A stretch of 64,000 nucleotides of DNA from Membranipora membranacea (taxonomy: Eukaryota; Bryozoa; Gymnolaemata; Cheilostomatida; Membraniporidae), in NCBI GenBank assembly GCA_914767715.1, contig OU612069.1, positions 7,564,001-7,628,000 of the forward strand, in the 5' to 3' direction. The first letter of the stretch is position 1. Every line of letters starts with the position of its first letter. Both the position numbers and the translations under genes were made by a program. The notes under the pieces are model-generated. The model was not told the origin of the DNA. It was given only the letters and a program-made list of their open reading frames with translations, and did not search any database. Of the stretch, positions 31,241 to 45,200 are shown piece after piece.

Positions 31241-32997
31241 CAAAGTAAATAATCCGTCATTTCTGCATGTGGTTTGCCTCACATTGGGTCCTCATCCAGT
31301 TAACCAAAGGGACCTACTTGAGCTAAAAAGAAATGCATAAAAGATGATTTTGCTTCTGGTGCGCAATGTCCAAGAATATAGAAATTGCCCTTCATAGGTG
31401 TCTTTTAAACATTATTCAGGTATTCGTCCCAAAAAATCCTTCTCGAAGATGATTATCACTTTTAACAAAATAGCACAACGCCATGACATGACGTCACGCT
31501 GAAACCATGATCTTCAGAATCAGTGTTTGATCAAATTTCAAATGATATATAAAATGTTCAAATCGGTAAACATTGGAATCATAACCTTAACGCCACCGTG
31601 TTCTGCTCAAGTTATCCTCTAACTCTTACTTGAAACTACAGTGCAGTTCACTTAATTCAAATCTCTTGAGACCCAAAAAAATTTGTTCTAATTAAGCAGA
31701 GTTTTAAATAAGTGACATGAGAATGCATTGAGTTGAGATCTGACTATAGGGACCAATTTTCCTTGTCTGAATTGACAGGAATTTTGCATTACAAAGTTTG
31801 AATTAACCAGCTTACACTGAACTTTCTTTTTTTCTGACTCCTTGATATGTTTACAAAATTGACAGTCTAACAAAGTCCTTCCCTGACCATTGAATGTGTT
31901 GCAGGTAATATCCAGACTAAAGAATAATACTACAGAGACAAATTAACCCTGCCACCATTTATTTTGCATAATCTAGCTAGAGAAAAAGAAGAAGAATTAG
32001 AAATCGGAAAACATCATGTTTTAAAAAGAATCTAACTATTGTATATGGTTAATAAAAAGTGTTCAAATACTAAGTTTAAATACATATCTGAGTTCAAAAC
32101 AACTAGAGAAAGGAACCCATCATAGAACTCTCCTTATCAAGTTAATGATAATAGTAATGTGTAGTAAGTAAAACCATAGTGGTTTGTAGAATGTCATGAC
32201 AAACTTGTCATAGGGATGTCAGTCAATCCTTGAGCATCCTATTCAAAACAAGTCGCAAGTTTGTGACATTATGTGTTACCTGCGGATGTATAAATATAAA
32301 TCAAGACATTAACTCAAAGTATCCAATATCTGATAGGGAAATAATCTAACCTTGTAAAATAACCTTAATCAAACTGAAGCATGATACACATGGGATTGCA
32401 GTGTAATATAGGAATGAAGCTCTACTGTCCACTCTAAGCATTATGTTGATAATAAGGTTCAGTGTGAACAGAAAATGCAAGGAGCAAAAAAACATGTGTA
32501 GACATTTACTATATTAGTCATTACACCAACTTGCTCCCTGAACTGATAGCAGCAGATTACTATAAAAATGGTAGAAAATATGTAGCATATGGGTGCCTTT
32601 TACGGTATAATGTTAGCTCATTGTAAGAATGTGATTGAATATGATGATGGCGCGCTATTACATTCACCAAGTACCCTTGTCTTGTTGTATGAGTGCAACC
32701 ACTGTGAGAGGATGGTAGTTATGTATGTGTGACAGTCCACTTATAATACTCAGCAGACTGGACTACACGCCCCCCTCGTTTTATCTCTCTGACTTCTTTC
32801 TCTACAAGTAGAAAAAAATCTGATAACAACAGATAGAGATTATTAAATTAGCAGATCAATTCTACTGACAGCATTCAGGATTATTTTGGATATAATTATA
32901 TACATTATGAAGTTATCGTCAGATGCCCTGCTCATCCATAATAATATCTTTAACTTGCCTCATTTATAGTACTAGTACATGAGTCAAAAATACAGTA
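31241..32997. other. Intergenic region between the two genes
   Basis: AT-rich; no exon or repeat family recognised. It contains the convergent 3' ends' flanks. Confidence 0.4.
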
Positions 32998-33032
32998 TCA
33001 TATGAGCATCCAAATAAGAGGAGTGAGCTTAC

Positions 33033-33264
33033 CTAGAAGTGGTTCAATCCTAGTAACCACCTGGTTTGGCACATTCGCAAACATCTCAGGTGAGTTCTGA
33101 ATTTGGACTCCAGGTAGCAGATACAGTTTTCTCAGATTAGTGAATGTGCAGACAGTTTTAGGCATCTGAGAGACATAAGAGGCAGCAGTGGGAGCTGCAG
33201 CAGCACCTCTGTTCAGGTTCTGATCTGTTCTCTCCACTCCATATCTTGTCACTGATTCTCTTAC
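33033..33264 (-). CDS. Caspase p10 C-terminal exon
   Basis: Acceptor AATTTTGCAG, donor CTTCTAG|GTAAGC; phase 0 to 1. Ends the p10 fold with FTNLRKLYLLPG, matching the KxLYFxPG end of caspases, plus about 25 further residues. If the donor is not used, the frame runs 11 codons on to TGA at 32998-33000, which could be the true end. Confidence 0.7.
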
Positions 33265-36200
33265 CTGCAATTTTGATGGTTGAAAATGGTAATGCATCAT
33301 CTGTAAGAGTTTGAATGACTTCATGATTGGTTAAATGATTTCAGAGAGTGTAAGGTTGAATTATATTTATGAAATATTAGAGGTGAGAATGACTCCGATC
33401 AAGAGATTTACTTCAATTGATGCATCAGTAGTTTAGAGTAAGTTGGGTTAGTCAGTTGCATTTATAGGCACTTAACCGTTTGTGTCCATGAAGAAATATC
33501 TCAATATAACAAGGAACTTATGCAAGACTTACTATTTCAGCCAGAGATACAACATCATGCCTATGTCCCAGGGTGTATAAGGTCGCCACCAAAGCCCTGA
33601 TGAAGGGTGATCCAACGCCTGGGTTCCTTGGTGCAGCAAAAGCTACAATAGAAATTACTCTATGATACATAACAAATCCATTGACCCATTAATACCTAAG
33701 GTGGCTGTAGTTCTGCTGTAATTTTATTATGGAAGAATTCTTGAAATAATCTTCAAATGATAATACGAGGGATAGTCCCATCTAGTGCGATGGAATCATG
33801 ACTGTACTGTACTGACTGTACTGTACAACCCCAAACAACTGCCACTTCTAAACTTATATTGCTGTTTAAGCTGAATTTTTCTGCTGTTGAATACTCACAA
33901 TCAAAGCTGGACTGCATAATGATCATATCTGATACAGATATGTCTTGTGTATCATTGTCCACTTCAAAGTCATTAGAACTCGGCATTGTCACAACTTGAG
34001 TGCTGCTATCAGTTTGGGGAGCTCTAACAGCTGCTGTTCCAGTAGTGAGGTCGTCTCTCAACATTTCCCGATTACCTTTTTGAAAAAACGCGGATATGAT
34101 CATCAGCTGCAAGACTTAGTAGATATACTATAAGCCTGTATTGTATTGTATCAATTTCTTGATTTTATAAGCTAACTGTCTTGTTGTTTATGTCCTTTCA
34201 GTTTCAACTTCAGACCCAATGTTATAAGCTACATTCTACTTAAAAACAAAATCTGTTGTTGCTGCCTGATATTATTTCTCATTCAAGTTTAACAATACTT
34301 ACTGCCAGCACATGCTTGTATGATCACAATCTTTGGTCGGCCTCTCATCACCGAGAAGTTCCTAGGAGAGAGTAGATTGTAAATATCCGTTAGTCTGATG
34401 AAGACTCTGTCAGAGCCAATAATACAGCCCTCGTCTCCATGACTGGTCAGAACGAGTACAAACGCCCCCATATGCTTGTGTACTGATTGACCGACTTGAT
34501 CTGTTAACTGTGTCTCGCAGTGTATGGCTTCGATGATTTCCTAGTAAAAAAAAACTTACGTAAGTCCTCCATAAAAGGTTTAGTTTCTCAAATTATTGAC
34601 TGAGATAGTTTACTGCATTGATGTCATAGAGCAGTTACCTTGGAGCATGGTCTGATATTGTCAAGGAGGGATGATTCTAAAGCCGGGTCATTCGTCACAA
34701 TCAATCGTACATGTAAACAATTCACAGATTGTAAATGTTCAGCTTACCCTTGCAGTGTAGGTTTTGTGTTCACCTACAGTAACAAACCCTAGTTTGTCAA
34801 GCATACACTTGATATTCTGATAGTCATGTTCAGAACCACTCCTTGTCTGGTTGTAGTCGTTAGAGACAATCAGAGCACGTCCTCGGCATTCTGTCATCTG
34901 GTAAACAGTCTGAAAATAATCAGAAAACGAAGCCTTGATGATATTTGAACTATTTTGTTGCCTCATAAGCTTTAAGATCTGAGAATTGTACCAAGGAACT
35001 TCCGAACCACAGCTGTAATTATTCACTTCATAGACACAGCCTTCTAAGTTTGTGTGAAGACATGAAAATATCGATCAAAATCATAACAAAGTAGCAGCTT
35101 TATAAACCTGGCTTTCAGGGATTAAACTCTGATCTGCTTGTTGTGGTTCCATATCTATCTGGGGTTGCCTTCTTTTCATGATCTCCACTACATCCTGAAC
35201 TTCGGACATCTGGATCTCTGGTATGCTCTGGCCAGGATCATCTGCTGTGAGAACAGGAGGAGGGTCAGGTTTCACATAGTGCTTATTAGAATTTGAATTT
35301 TCTCTGCCTGTTTTCTTTTTACCGTAGAAACCAAGTTTCGTATGATTAATTCAGTAAAAGAGAGCTGTTGACTGACCTGATCCCGCAGTTGTCTCCTCCC
35401 TTCTTATGTAGTCATCAAGAATTCTGACTCCCTCCTCACTGATCTTAAGACCTGTTTGAAACAACAGCAAAAATGGCAAGGTTAGCACCCCTATTGAAAC
35501 AATCACTTGGTTAACATGCAATCCCGAAAATTAATGCTACAAATGGTAACAAATGAATTAATCGGATCTGCTGAGGCAGATAATGATATTTTTCCATGAA
35601 CTTACATGGATATCTGAGAGGTAGCGGGACACGCCTCCTCCCATCGTTGGTGTCACATGGACAAGTCTCCTCTCCAGTGTAGGTGGTATGACGGGGCTCT
35701 GGCAGTTTGTATCTGACACGCCTGTTGAACCACTCAGGATTGACAAATGTTGCTGGTGATGACTGTTTGGTCAGTAGGCAATGAGAGCAGTAGAAGACAT
35801 GGTCATATCGAACTCCTTTCCACACAGAATCCAATTCAGATGTAAGCCGCTTCATTGTTTCTAGTTGGGTCTTCCAAGCATCGCTGATAAGCCTGGCCGG
35901 TGTTTGCGTGATGAGTGTCACTTGTTTTTCTTTCTCATTATGCAATAGATACCGCAAGACTCCGTCCATCTCTTGCACACTCGCTCCATTTATACCAGCT
36001 TCAGGTGTGTTGAATGGATTGACGCATATGTCTAGAAATCTTGCAGTGATTACATGATATACATATTGCGGAACGTTGAGGCCGTTCAGATACAGATCGA
36101 CTCTCAGCTGAAGGTGATTTGTGCCTTCTGTTGGGTTTGGTATGTTCTTAGTGCTGAAGTAGGGAACGATGAACTTCTCACTGCCATCACTTTCTATAGG

Positions 36201-39200
36201 TCCACAGATCAGGTGAAATGTTTTCAGCAGCGTGATACCAACATCAACAGGTAGTTCCGATTCATTGCTGAGCAGATTGTGAAGTAATGCAGCTCTTATG
36301 ATTCCTGTGGCTTTGAAATCATTGACCATGCTGACATACTCTCTTCTGTCCACAGGTCTTTCCTTATATCTGTAGGGTCTAAATTTGGTTATGCGATATT
36401 CCCATGCTTGAGCATCTGCATGATCGTAAAGTGTCCTTATGACATCAGCAAGAACTGAAGGGCGATGGAATAAATAGTCACTCAGCTTCTCAACGTCCTG
36501 AAACCACATTATTCTTCCTGCTTCTTTGACATACTGCAAAGCATGCTCACTGTTCTTACTGAAACGTTGTATGAATTCAGTAACAGAAACATAAGGCTTT
36601 TGCTCTTCAGCAGTAAGCTTATTCAGCACTTCATACCAACTACCGGGTATATCAGTGATCAGCTTAGCCCCTGCTTCCTTCAGTGCGCTCTTTAGTGATT
36701 TGATATCCATCTTGCTCGATGAAGCCGAGAGCTCTAGTATTGTTGTGATCAGGGGCTGTGCTGTGTCGATGAAACATGTCATAGAGAAAAATGAGCTGTC
36801 AGGCATAGCAACACCCTCTTCTGATTGAATTACATCTACACGCAGCTTCTCTGTTGCTGATAAAAGCTGGTTCTTCCTCAGTGTGAGGGTCTCGTTGCTA
36901 AGCAAATCACCATGAGTCAGTACGAGCACTGGTCTTCCTAGGTTTGGTTGTGATGTATATAGGTGCGCTATCCACTGGAAGCATACATCCTGAGCTGCAG
37001 CCTCTACTCCATGCGCAGGTACTAAACTGTCAAACTCTGCTATATCTACCACTAGAAGTGGTACAGATTGTACTTTGGCGTTCACTTGGTAGGCAAGGTG
37101 ATACACCTCATGCCCTCCCAAATCAGTGAATACCAACTTCAATTTCTCATCAATGTCAGCCTCGCATACATTGAAGACACGTGTTGCCTCATCAAGCTTG
37201 ATGTCGATATCGGAACGGGTTGTCAGCACACGCTGATCCTTCTGTACGCTCCTCACAATGCTTGTTTTTCCTGCTTTAGTCTTGCCTATGACTGTTACCG
37301 GAATGAGTCTGAAAATGTTATCTTTTTCAGCATGAAGATCATGCAGATACTTCCTTACAGCTTCTATACCCTGTCTGCAGACAGCATAGGGAGGAGATAC
37401 TAGTGCTTCGCAGCCGCCACATTTGAAGGTCGTTAGCGTGCTGATATTGAAGATACTTTCAGGTATAGAGGAGAGTGACCTGTTTTCTCTAATATCAAGT
37501 ACTTTCAGTTTGGCGAGTTGCCCCAGGCTGTTTAAAAGATAAAAATATATTTACTTTCAATCATAATGAGCGTTGCCGACATGGGGATGAACTTTTAGTC
37601 ATGACTAGACAAGTGCAAGGTACAGTGAGTGGTATGGTGGGTTGGCCAAGGTTGCACAAGAAGATACAAATGTGTTGAAATTTGGGGAAAATGGCGCAGT
37701 CATTGCAGCCTCGCCCTCAAGGCACACACTATTTCGCCGCCACGATGTGGTGAGTGACTAACCCTTGTGATTTTAACCAACATTTTTAAAGCCAACTAAT
37801 GACTTACTACTAAATTGTGAGTTTGTTACTTGCAACAGGGCCAAATGATATCCAGCATCACAACACCACTATCCCAGCAAATTAAAAAAAAAGTTTACTT
37901 TAATTTATTTTTCAATGTAATGCAATGTAATGTAGAATAATAAGTCATTCTTTCGTTTGTTATTTATCACTTCTGTTGTGACAGCTCATCCCCACCCTAT
38001 TAATTTGATCGAAATTGTAGCGCTGATTGTTTTTCATCCTTTTGCTAATATGCTAATCAATTTCAACCTAAGACCACCTCCAGTATGCAGTAAATTTATT
38101 ACTTTGTGAGGCCTTGTAGGCTTTGGGGGTCGGGGTTACTCCCTGAACCCTGAATGGGGGGTGTGGATGGGGGGGGGGGGGCTTACAGCGCTTCTCCCAA
38201 AGCTGAGATTAATTGATATTACTGTGCTGCACAGGATAGTCTACGATGGTGGCAGGTTCACATTCAAAAGCTAGAAGTCACTCCTGTTTAGGGAGCCCTG
38301 ATCTGAGCAACCCTGATTGTCACAATAAACAACATGGAAAATGAATTATGGTGATCTATTGACAATATTAGTAAAATTAGTAATTCAAAGATCCTTGAAC
38401 TGAGGAAATTTAAAATTTGTCAGGCCACATAATCATGATAACAGCGTTATTTCGCTCTTTATTTCAGTGACAAAGTTCTCTTATTCACTTGTAATCAGCT
38501 ACATTTAGTTATTTTTACAGGATAATATACACTTGGCATCGTAACTTTCAACATAATCTTACTTGATAGAGTTGAAAGTCTCAGATTCTCACTATCAAAA
38601 AACTTGTCTTATTGACTTACTGTACAAATTATTTTTATTTTAAATTGGTACACAGTTGATTTATTATTACATGAGGTGATGAGGACTAATTAATTTGCTA
38701 AATATAGTCTCATCAAACTGCATTTTTGTTCTGGTCGATTTTCTTGCTAATTGCCAAAAATAGATATAATTAATCAAATTAATATTATGCCTTATTGATA
38801 ACTTCCCTCATACTAGGAAAGGTTGCTCCAACATAATAAAATGATAATAATAATAATGAAAATTTCGCTAGTTATAATAATGATATATGTTTGTATTATG
38901 CATATGTATTATTGGATTAATAAGTATTGCCCCTCATGTGAATGGAAGGAGACAACTCAATAGAGCGATCAAGATTGATACAATATCTGATAGTTATTTT
39001 GTATCAAGTTTGCCCTGTAAACTTAACAAAGTTAGAAAAGGTTACAGTCCAGTAGACCTAGGATAGGTAAGATGTACTCCATCCCATAGAAAGCTAAGTA
39101 AAGTAGATATTTCATGTCAGCTTGGAAAAGCTCCTTTGGGGTATGTACTGAAATGCCGATAAACTGAAAACCCAACATTAGGAGCATAGGGCACCATTGA

Positions 39201-42200
39201 AAAGTGCTGCTTTGCACCCTCAAGGATTATTACTTTTCCTATATTATTTATAGATCAGTTTTTGACAATTTGCACCGGTATTGTAATATTTCGGATAGTT
39301 TAAATGACACATAATATTATATCAAACCTAATTTCAATTCGGTAAATTGCAATTCAAATCTGTATGCAGCATTAATTTGAAGAGTTTTAAGATATAACAT
39401 CCTTTGCTGGTGTCTTACTGAACATTGTTCCAGTTATGCATCTTCCAAAATACTATTTCCAAGGTGGTAAAGAAACATTGCGGCAGCAGAAATCATATCC
39501 CATTACACTCATGCTATTTGTTGAGAGGACAATCCAATGCTCTAATATTATTGGAATGAAAAGTATCACCATTATAATGAGAAAAAGCACTGAACGTTGT
39601 GACAGTTTTATGAAAAAACATTACCACAATGCATCTCATTTTGAACATTATCAGTGGCTATGAGGTGGTTGTCACAGCATTATAAAACAAACTTCATGAG
39701 ATGATCATAAAATAATGCTGTAGTGATGGAAGAACTGTGATGCTATAACATTGTTAAAATTGAATACTTTTTGATAGCATGATCATAACCTCATGAAAGT
39801 GCTAATTATAAGCTGTATTCTCACATTTAACAGTGATGTATCATCATGTCAAAAATAATTTTTGACTAATACTAAGAAGCAAAGATTCTGCTATAACTGA
39901 ATCTGAACATTGTGATTACCATTCTGTATCCTATTAGACAATAACCCAATCCTATCATTTACACACCATGTAATACTTGAAAAATTTGTATGCGATACGA
40001 TGTTACAATGTTCACCGTTTGCTGGGTTTTTGACCTTCATTTTTTAACAAGAAGTCAAACAGTTTTTAGGTTATGGAATATAGGGATCACAAAAATTCTC
40101 AGGGATCAATATATTATTAGCATTTATAAACTTGGATTGTCAGCATTGTGATAGGTAAACTATAAAAAAATCCTTTTCTTTTATATCTACTGGTAGGTAC
40201 ATATAACAATTGTCTTAAACAAACTGCTCACATGGATTTGTAAATAAAAGGCAATATCTCCTTGTCTAGCATACTCAGCAAGTCATCATGGAAAAGGTAA
40301 TAAAACTGCCAACACAGGTCTCCAAAATTTAAATTCACACTTCCGCTTTTGAATTTTACTAATCGCAGTCACGTAGATATGTTGGTGGTTGGTTGTTTGA
40401 CTGATCTAAATACAACAGCTTTATTTTCAGTTTTAACGCTTTGTATATTTGGTATTTATTACAAGTCATTGCCATCATCTTAAGGGCAAATCCTCCACCT
40501 GTACTATTTAAATATTTACAAACATATCCAACTGTCAACAAATAGTCCATTGAAATAATGAAAGTGAAAGATTTGAAAGAGTTCCAAAAAAGTCGCCACC
40601 TCCATAAATGGGGTGCAATCATAGACTTGATTATAAACCTAGACATGACACTATATGGATAGTGAGGCACTAAGGGACTTAATTGTGGGCAACAAACGTC
40701 ATTGGAAGGTGTAGAAGCAATGATGCTATCATTGATTTTCCGTCCACAATCCAGGTTTTTTAATCATAACTAGATCAATTTCGATCGGATTTTGAGTTTG
40801 AAAATTACAATAGATTTAGCAGCTTATCTCATTTACGGCAAAACAGATTTGGAAGTCAGTGACCTGTTACCCCACAAACTTGATATACATATAGAAAGTC
40901 TTTTGTTCTGCTACACAAAATCCACAAGAAATTTAGAAGAATAGAAACAAAAGACAGTTGATATTCTAGTTTGTATCAACTGTTGTGTCATTTGATTGAA
41001 AACCCAGCAATTTTGAATTCGGCACCCTATACTAGAATTGAATGTAAATGCTAATTTCATGTATTTAATTTGGCCCTCAAATCGATTCCACACCGAGATA
41101 TGGAAACATAGTGACTTTGAAATAGAATTTCAATGGGCAAAAAATGTTGCTAAACTGAACTAATACTAAGCAAAAGTAATGGATAAAAATTCATGCAGCA
41201 GCGTTGAATTTTTGTCAATTGTAACTTTGATAACATCCGAAAATTAACAAGTGTTATTATTAATACACACAATTAAATTTTATTTTGATTCTGATATTTT
41301 TAAATATACCTATCGTATACCATGATCACTGAGTTAGAACTTTATCGACATTGAGTGCCTCACTTCAGCTATATGTAGTGTCCTGTCTAGTTTTATAATT
41401 AAGTCTATGGGTAAGTGGCTGACAGGATACCTGACCGTCAGCCTGTGTCCATGCGGACACAGTTAGGGGGGGGACAACCTGTACTGTACTGGTACAGACG
41501 GAAAGGCAACTTGTTTTAATGATCAGAAAAATTTTGCTGAACAGGCATGGGCGGATAGTCAAAACGGAATGCCCAACTGCTTCAGCTTGATCTGAAGCCT
41601 TTACCGACTGGCCCCTAGTGTATTTACATTATTGCTAGCATGGTGCCTAGTTGACATTATGCTGAGAACAGCTTAAAATTAAGAGATTGTATGTGCCAGT
41701 CAAAAGTCTTCATCCAAAGGAACAGATGTTATAGCTCGTGTAAAATTTACACAAATTTGGAGCAGTCAAGTGCTCTAAAAAGCAAGATTGCTCTTGTATG
41801 ATGACCGTAATGACTAAATACTTTAAAACACCACCTGTATTACTGACCCTTATTTGAGCAGACCTAAATAGACCTACATGAGCATGCATGCAATGACTTG
41901 TTCATGTTCTAGCTTGAAATTAAAAAATCCAATCAAAGGAAGCAAGCATTTCCACATTTACTACACGGCACTTAGACATACCTCTTGTGTTACACTTATT
42001 TAGTCTAAGAGGGGAATAAGTGACAAAAACAGCAGGTTCTCCCATTATTATGTCATAAGACTGATCAGTGTAAACATCCCTCAATCTCTAGCCCACATTT
42101 GGTGATGCTCACTTCCTTTTGCAATCATTGGTCTAAGCCAAGATCTTGCCAATGCGACGCCCATTGAACTAAGTCACAATATATCGAAACATTCTATTGG

Positions 42201-45200
42201 AAACCAATCTGATCAAACACCTGTTTTCTCTTGACATACTCATTCGAGAAAAAACTACTGCAGCTCGTCTAGCATTCCTGTTTAAGGAGAGCGAGTTGTG
42301 ACGTTATGACAGTTTCTTATTTTGATTTTGATTTTATTTTCTCAAACTAATTTTTCAGAACATGTCCTTCATGCGGTTCGACAAATTTAAATATTTAGGA
42401 GAAATTTTGGTAAAAATTTAAATTTAAAATCCCATCTCATTGAGATAAAACCCACTCATAGCAAACTTTAAGAGAAATCATGTTAATCAAAGGTAGCAAA
42501 GTAATTGTACAAACAGTCTGATATACTACTGTTGCGAGCATCTGACTCACCTGTTTGGAAGGCTGGTCAAGCCACAGCCCCAAGCCTCTATAGTGTTCAA
42601 TGATTGAATTTGCCCCAATCCTGCAGGTAGTTTCTTTAGGCCTTTATTGTGACGAACATCTAACGACTCCAGTCCTGGCAGTGTGCAGATGCTGTGGAGG
42701 AGAAATAATGTAACGTTAAAATACCATGCAATACTGCTTGTCAGTTGATGGAGTAAACACAGTTGAGCAACACATTTTATTAATGAGAGAAAGTTTTAGA
42801 TTGATCAATTACCTAGGGAGAGTTGTACCCATCAGATTTAGACTTTTCTGTCTGAATAAATTTGGGTTTCCGTCTCATTGGATACTCCTGAGACAGGATC
42901 TAGACTAGTTCGCTTTAAATCAGTCAGCCAATAAAGAAAAATGGTTGACTACTAAACAAAATGGTTGGTTACATAAATGGTTGACCAATCTGAAGGGGTC
43001 TAATAGCGTGTGACATCCCAAAGCATGAGTGGAGTGTTATATTGGATGTCTTAAGGGCGATGCTTCAATTCCTGATGCCAGCGACCTCACTGTTTGTAGG
43101 CAGGTTAGAGCACATATATGGGCTACCCAAACCCATGACCGTCAATGCATGCTCGCTAAGTGAGTTACACTCTAAACCTATGCCACATTCTCCTAAATCC
43201 ATCATATTTTTGTTAGCACTCCTAGCAAAGGCGTATACCCATTTGTGTTGGCTAAATAAATCATCACAATACAGAGTCCCTATATAAGGAAGATCTTTCA
43301 GGACCGACAGAGCCAGTATATCGTGGAGGCATGTGTCAAATGAGATCCACGGTTACACTAGCTTGATAAGCGCTTCTAGATAGCTGGACTCAGGAGGCTC
43401 TACTCGTCTTAGACCAACTTTCCTCAATTGAATAGTATAAAACCCATTCACTTTCCTGACAATCAGATATATGACAAAGTTCAAGATCCTGAGTTAAATT
43501 TTGTGTGGATCCAAACTTTATCCGCGGGTGATAAACATAATCTAGCTCAATATCTTGGGCATATACATTGAAATTACAACAATTATATACTTGAATAAAC
43601 TTGTTAAGATATTAAACATTGAAATAAGATTGGAAACCAACCAAGACCAATTGTGGCTATTGTGCCAATTGAGCCCCACTGGGGGAGCTTTCATTGTTGA
43701 TTGTTCCAGCCCCCAGCACCCTCGGGTGTATACCTCTCCTTAAACATTGAAATAAGATTGGAAACCAACCAAGGCCAATTGTGCCTAAGACTAATTTTCA
43801 CTTTTGACTTTGCCTGTTGAGATTTTCTGGTAAATTACCACATTTGAATCGTCACCATTGATAATTTAGCTCTTGATCAGAATATTGTTTAAGATGTAGT
43901 ATTAACAATGTTTAGTCTTTGGTAGTAACAGTATAAGGCTCCCTGTAGCGGATTATAATTGTACTTGTTGCATTTCGGACATAGGATTATTGTGCTCGAC
44001 ATCTTGATCGAATTGAAAGCTTGTCGTATAAGATGCTTTGTTTAGACAAAGAGAGTAATCAAAGGCTATGCTCTCTGATGTATTGCGCAATTGTAAGTCT
44101 TCTGCAGTCCATTGATAAACATGTTAAATGTCTGCTTTGTACAATTCACATTGTAGCAAAAAACAAAGCTTAATCAGGAAGTGATAATCACTAAATTTAG
44201 TCGATACTTAATAAAATGAGGGAGGAATTTGACATGCTGAGTCAAGCTTGGCGCTATCAATTCGTAAGGTTCAATGCTAAGGGTTTATATTTGTAAGATG
44301 AGTGATCAAATTGGTGCAAAGCTATAGTATTATTACATCGAGTGCAAAGACAGTTTTAACTAGATGTACGAGCGAATTTGTTGCCCTCAATTATTTGTTG
44401 ATTAAGAACAGGCACAAGCTGGCCCAGGATAGCAAATTAAGGTGGAAAAATGATAATTTATTTGAGCATCATGTTATGTCATCATTATCAATGATTCTTC
44501 TACACATATGAGTTGTTGCAAAATACTCAATATTAAACTCAGCTCAACTTAAATATTCATTGTTAGAGCTGCGGTGTGAGATAACAATAGCAGCCCAATG
44601 GCAATGATATTATTATCATTGAAATGTATAGACAGACAATGCCCTAAGAATGAATGTTATGTGTATTCATTGAATTGTAAGCTTGTCAGTCCAAACTAGG
44701 CCTCAACTAGAAGTATAAACTTCTGGAATTTGAACTTCTAAACTTCTAAATTGCTATAAAAATGTACTTTTTTTGCGATAACCCTTCTAAAAGAATGCTG
44801 AATCTATTTTAGTAAAAATGTATACCCAGCATCAACATGACGAATAAGTCTGTGAATTTTCGAGTTAACACGGTTATTTTTGACCCTATATAACTTTGTT
44901 GAAAGTCAAAAAGTAATAAATGCATCAAAAAGTACTGTTTTTTTAGACTTTATGGTTATTTGTTTTAAGATTTTACAACATAAAACCAAAATAAACATAG
45001 TTGCAGGTTAATAGGAAGCTAAGTGAGTTTTTTGAAGAGTATAAGGCAAACTAAGTTTGAGGTAGGGAGAGATAACAAGGAAAGTGGGGAAGAAGTATAA
45101 GTCACTGAGTTATGATGCAAGTTATGCGATTCAATTGATCAGTTGATAGTGACATTTCACTCCATCCAAAAAAATATGGAACATTGACTAGCCTTTGCTT

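Noticed and set aside
34739-35026. Caspase starting at the in-frame ATG near 35026
   Set aside because: The stretch before 34909 is intron. TTATTTTCAG at 34910 is a strong acceptor in phase with the preceding linker exon.
40359-40670. 103-residue minus-strand ORF
   Set aside because: No domain, no splice sites, and it ends in a block shared with the tandem intron paralogue at 53 kb.
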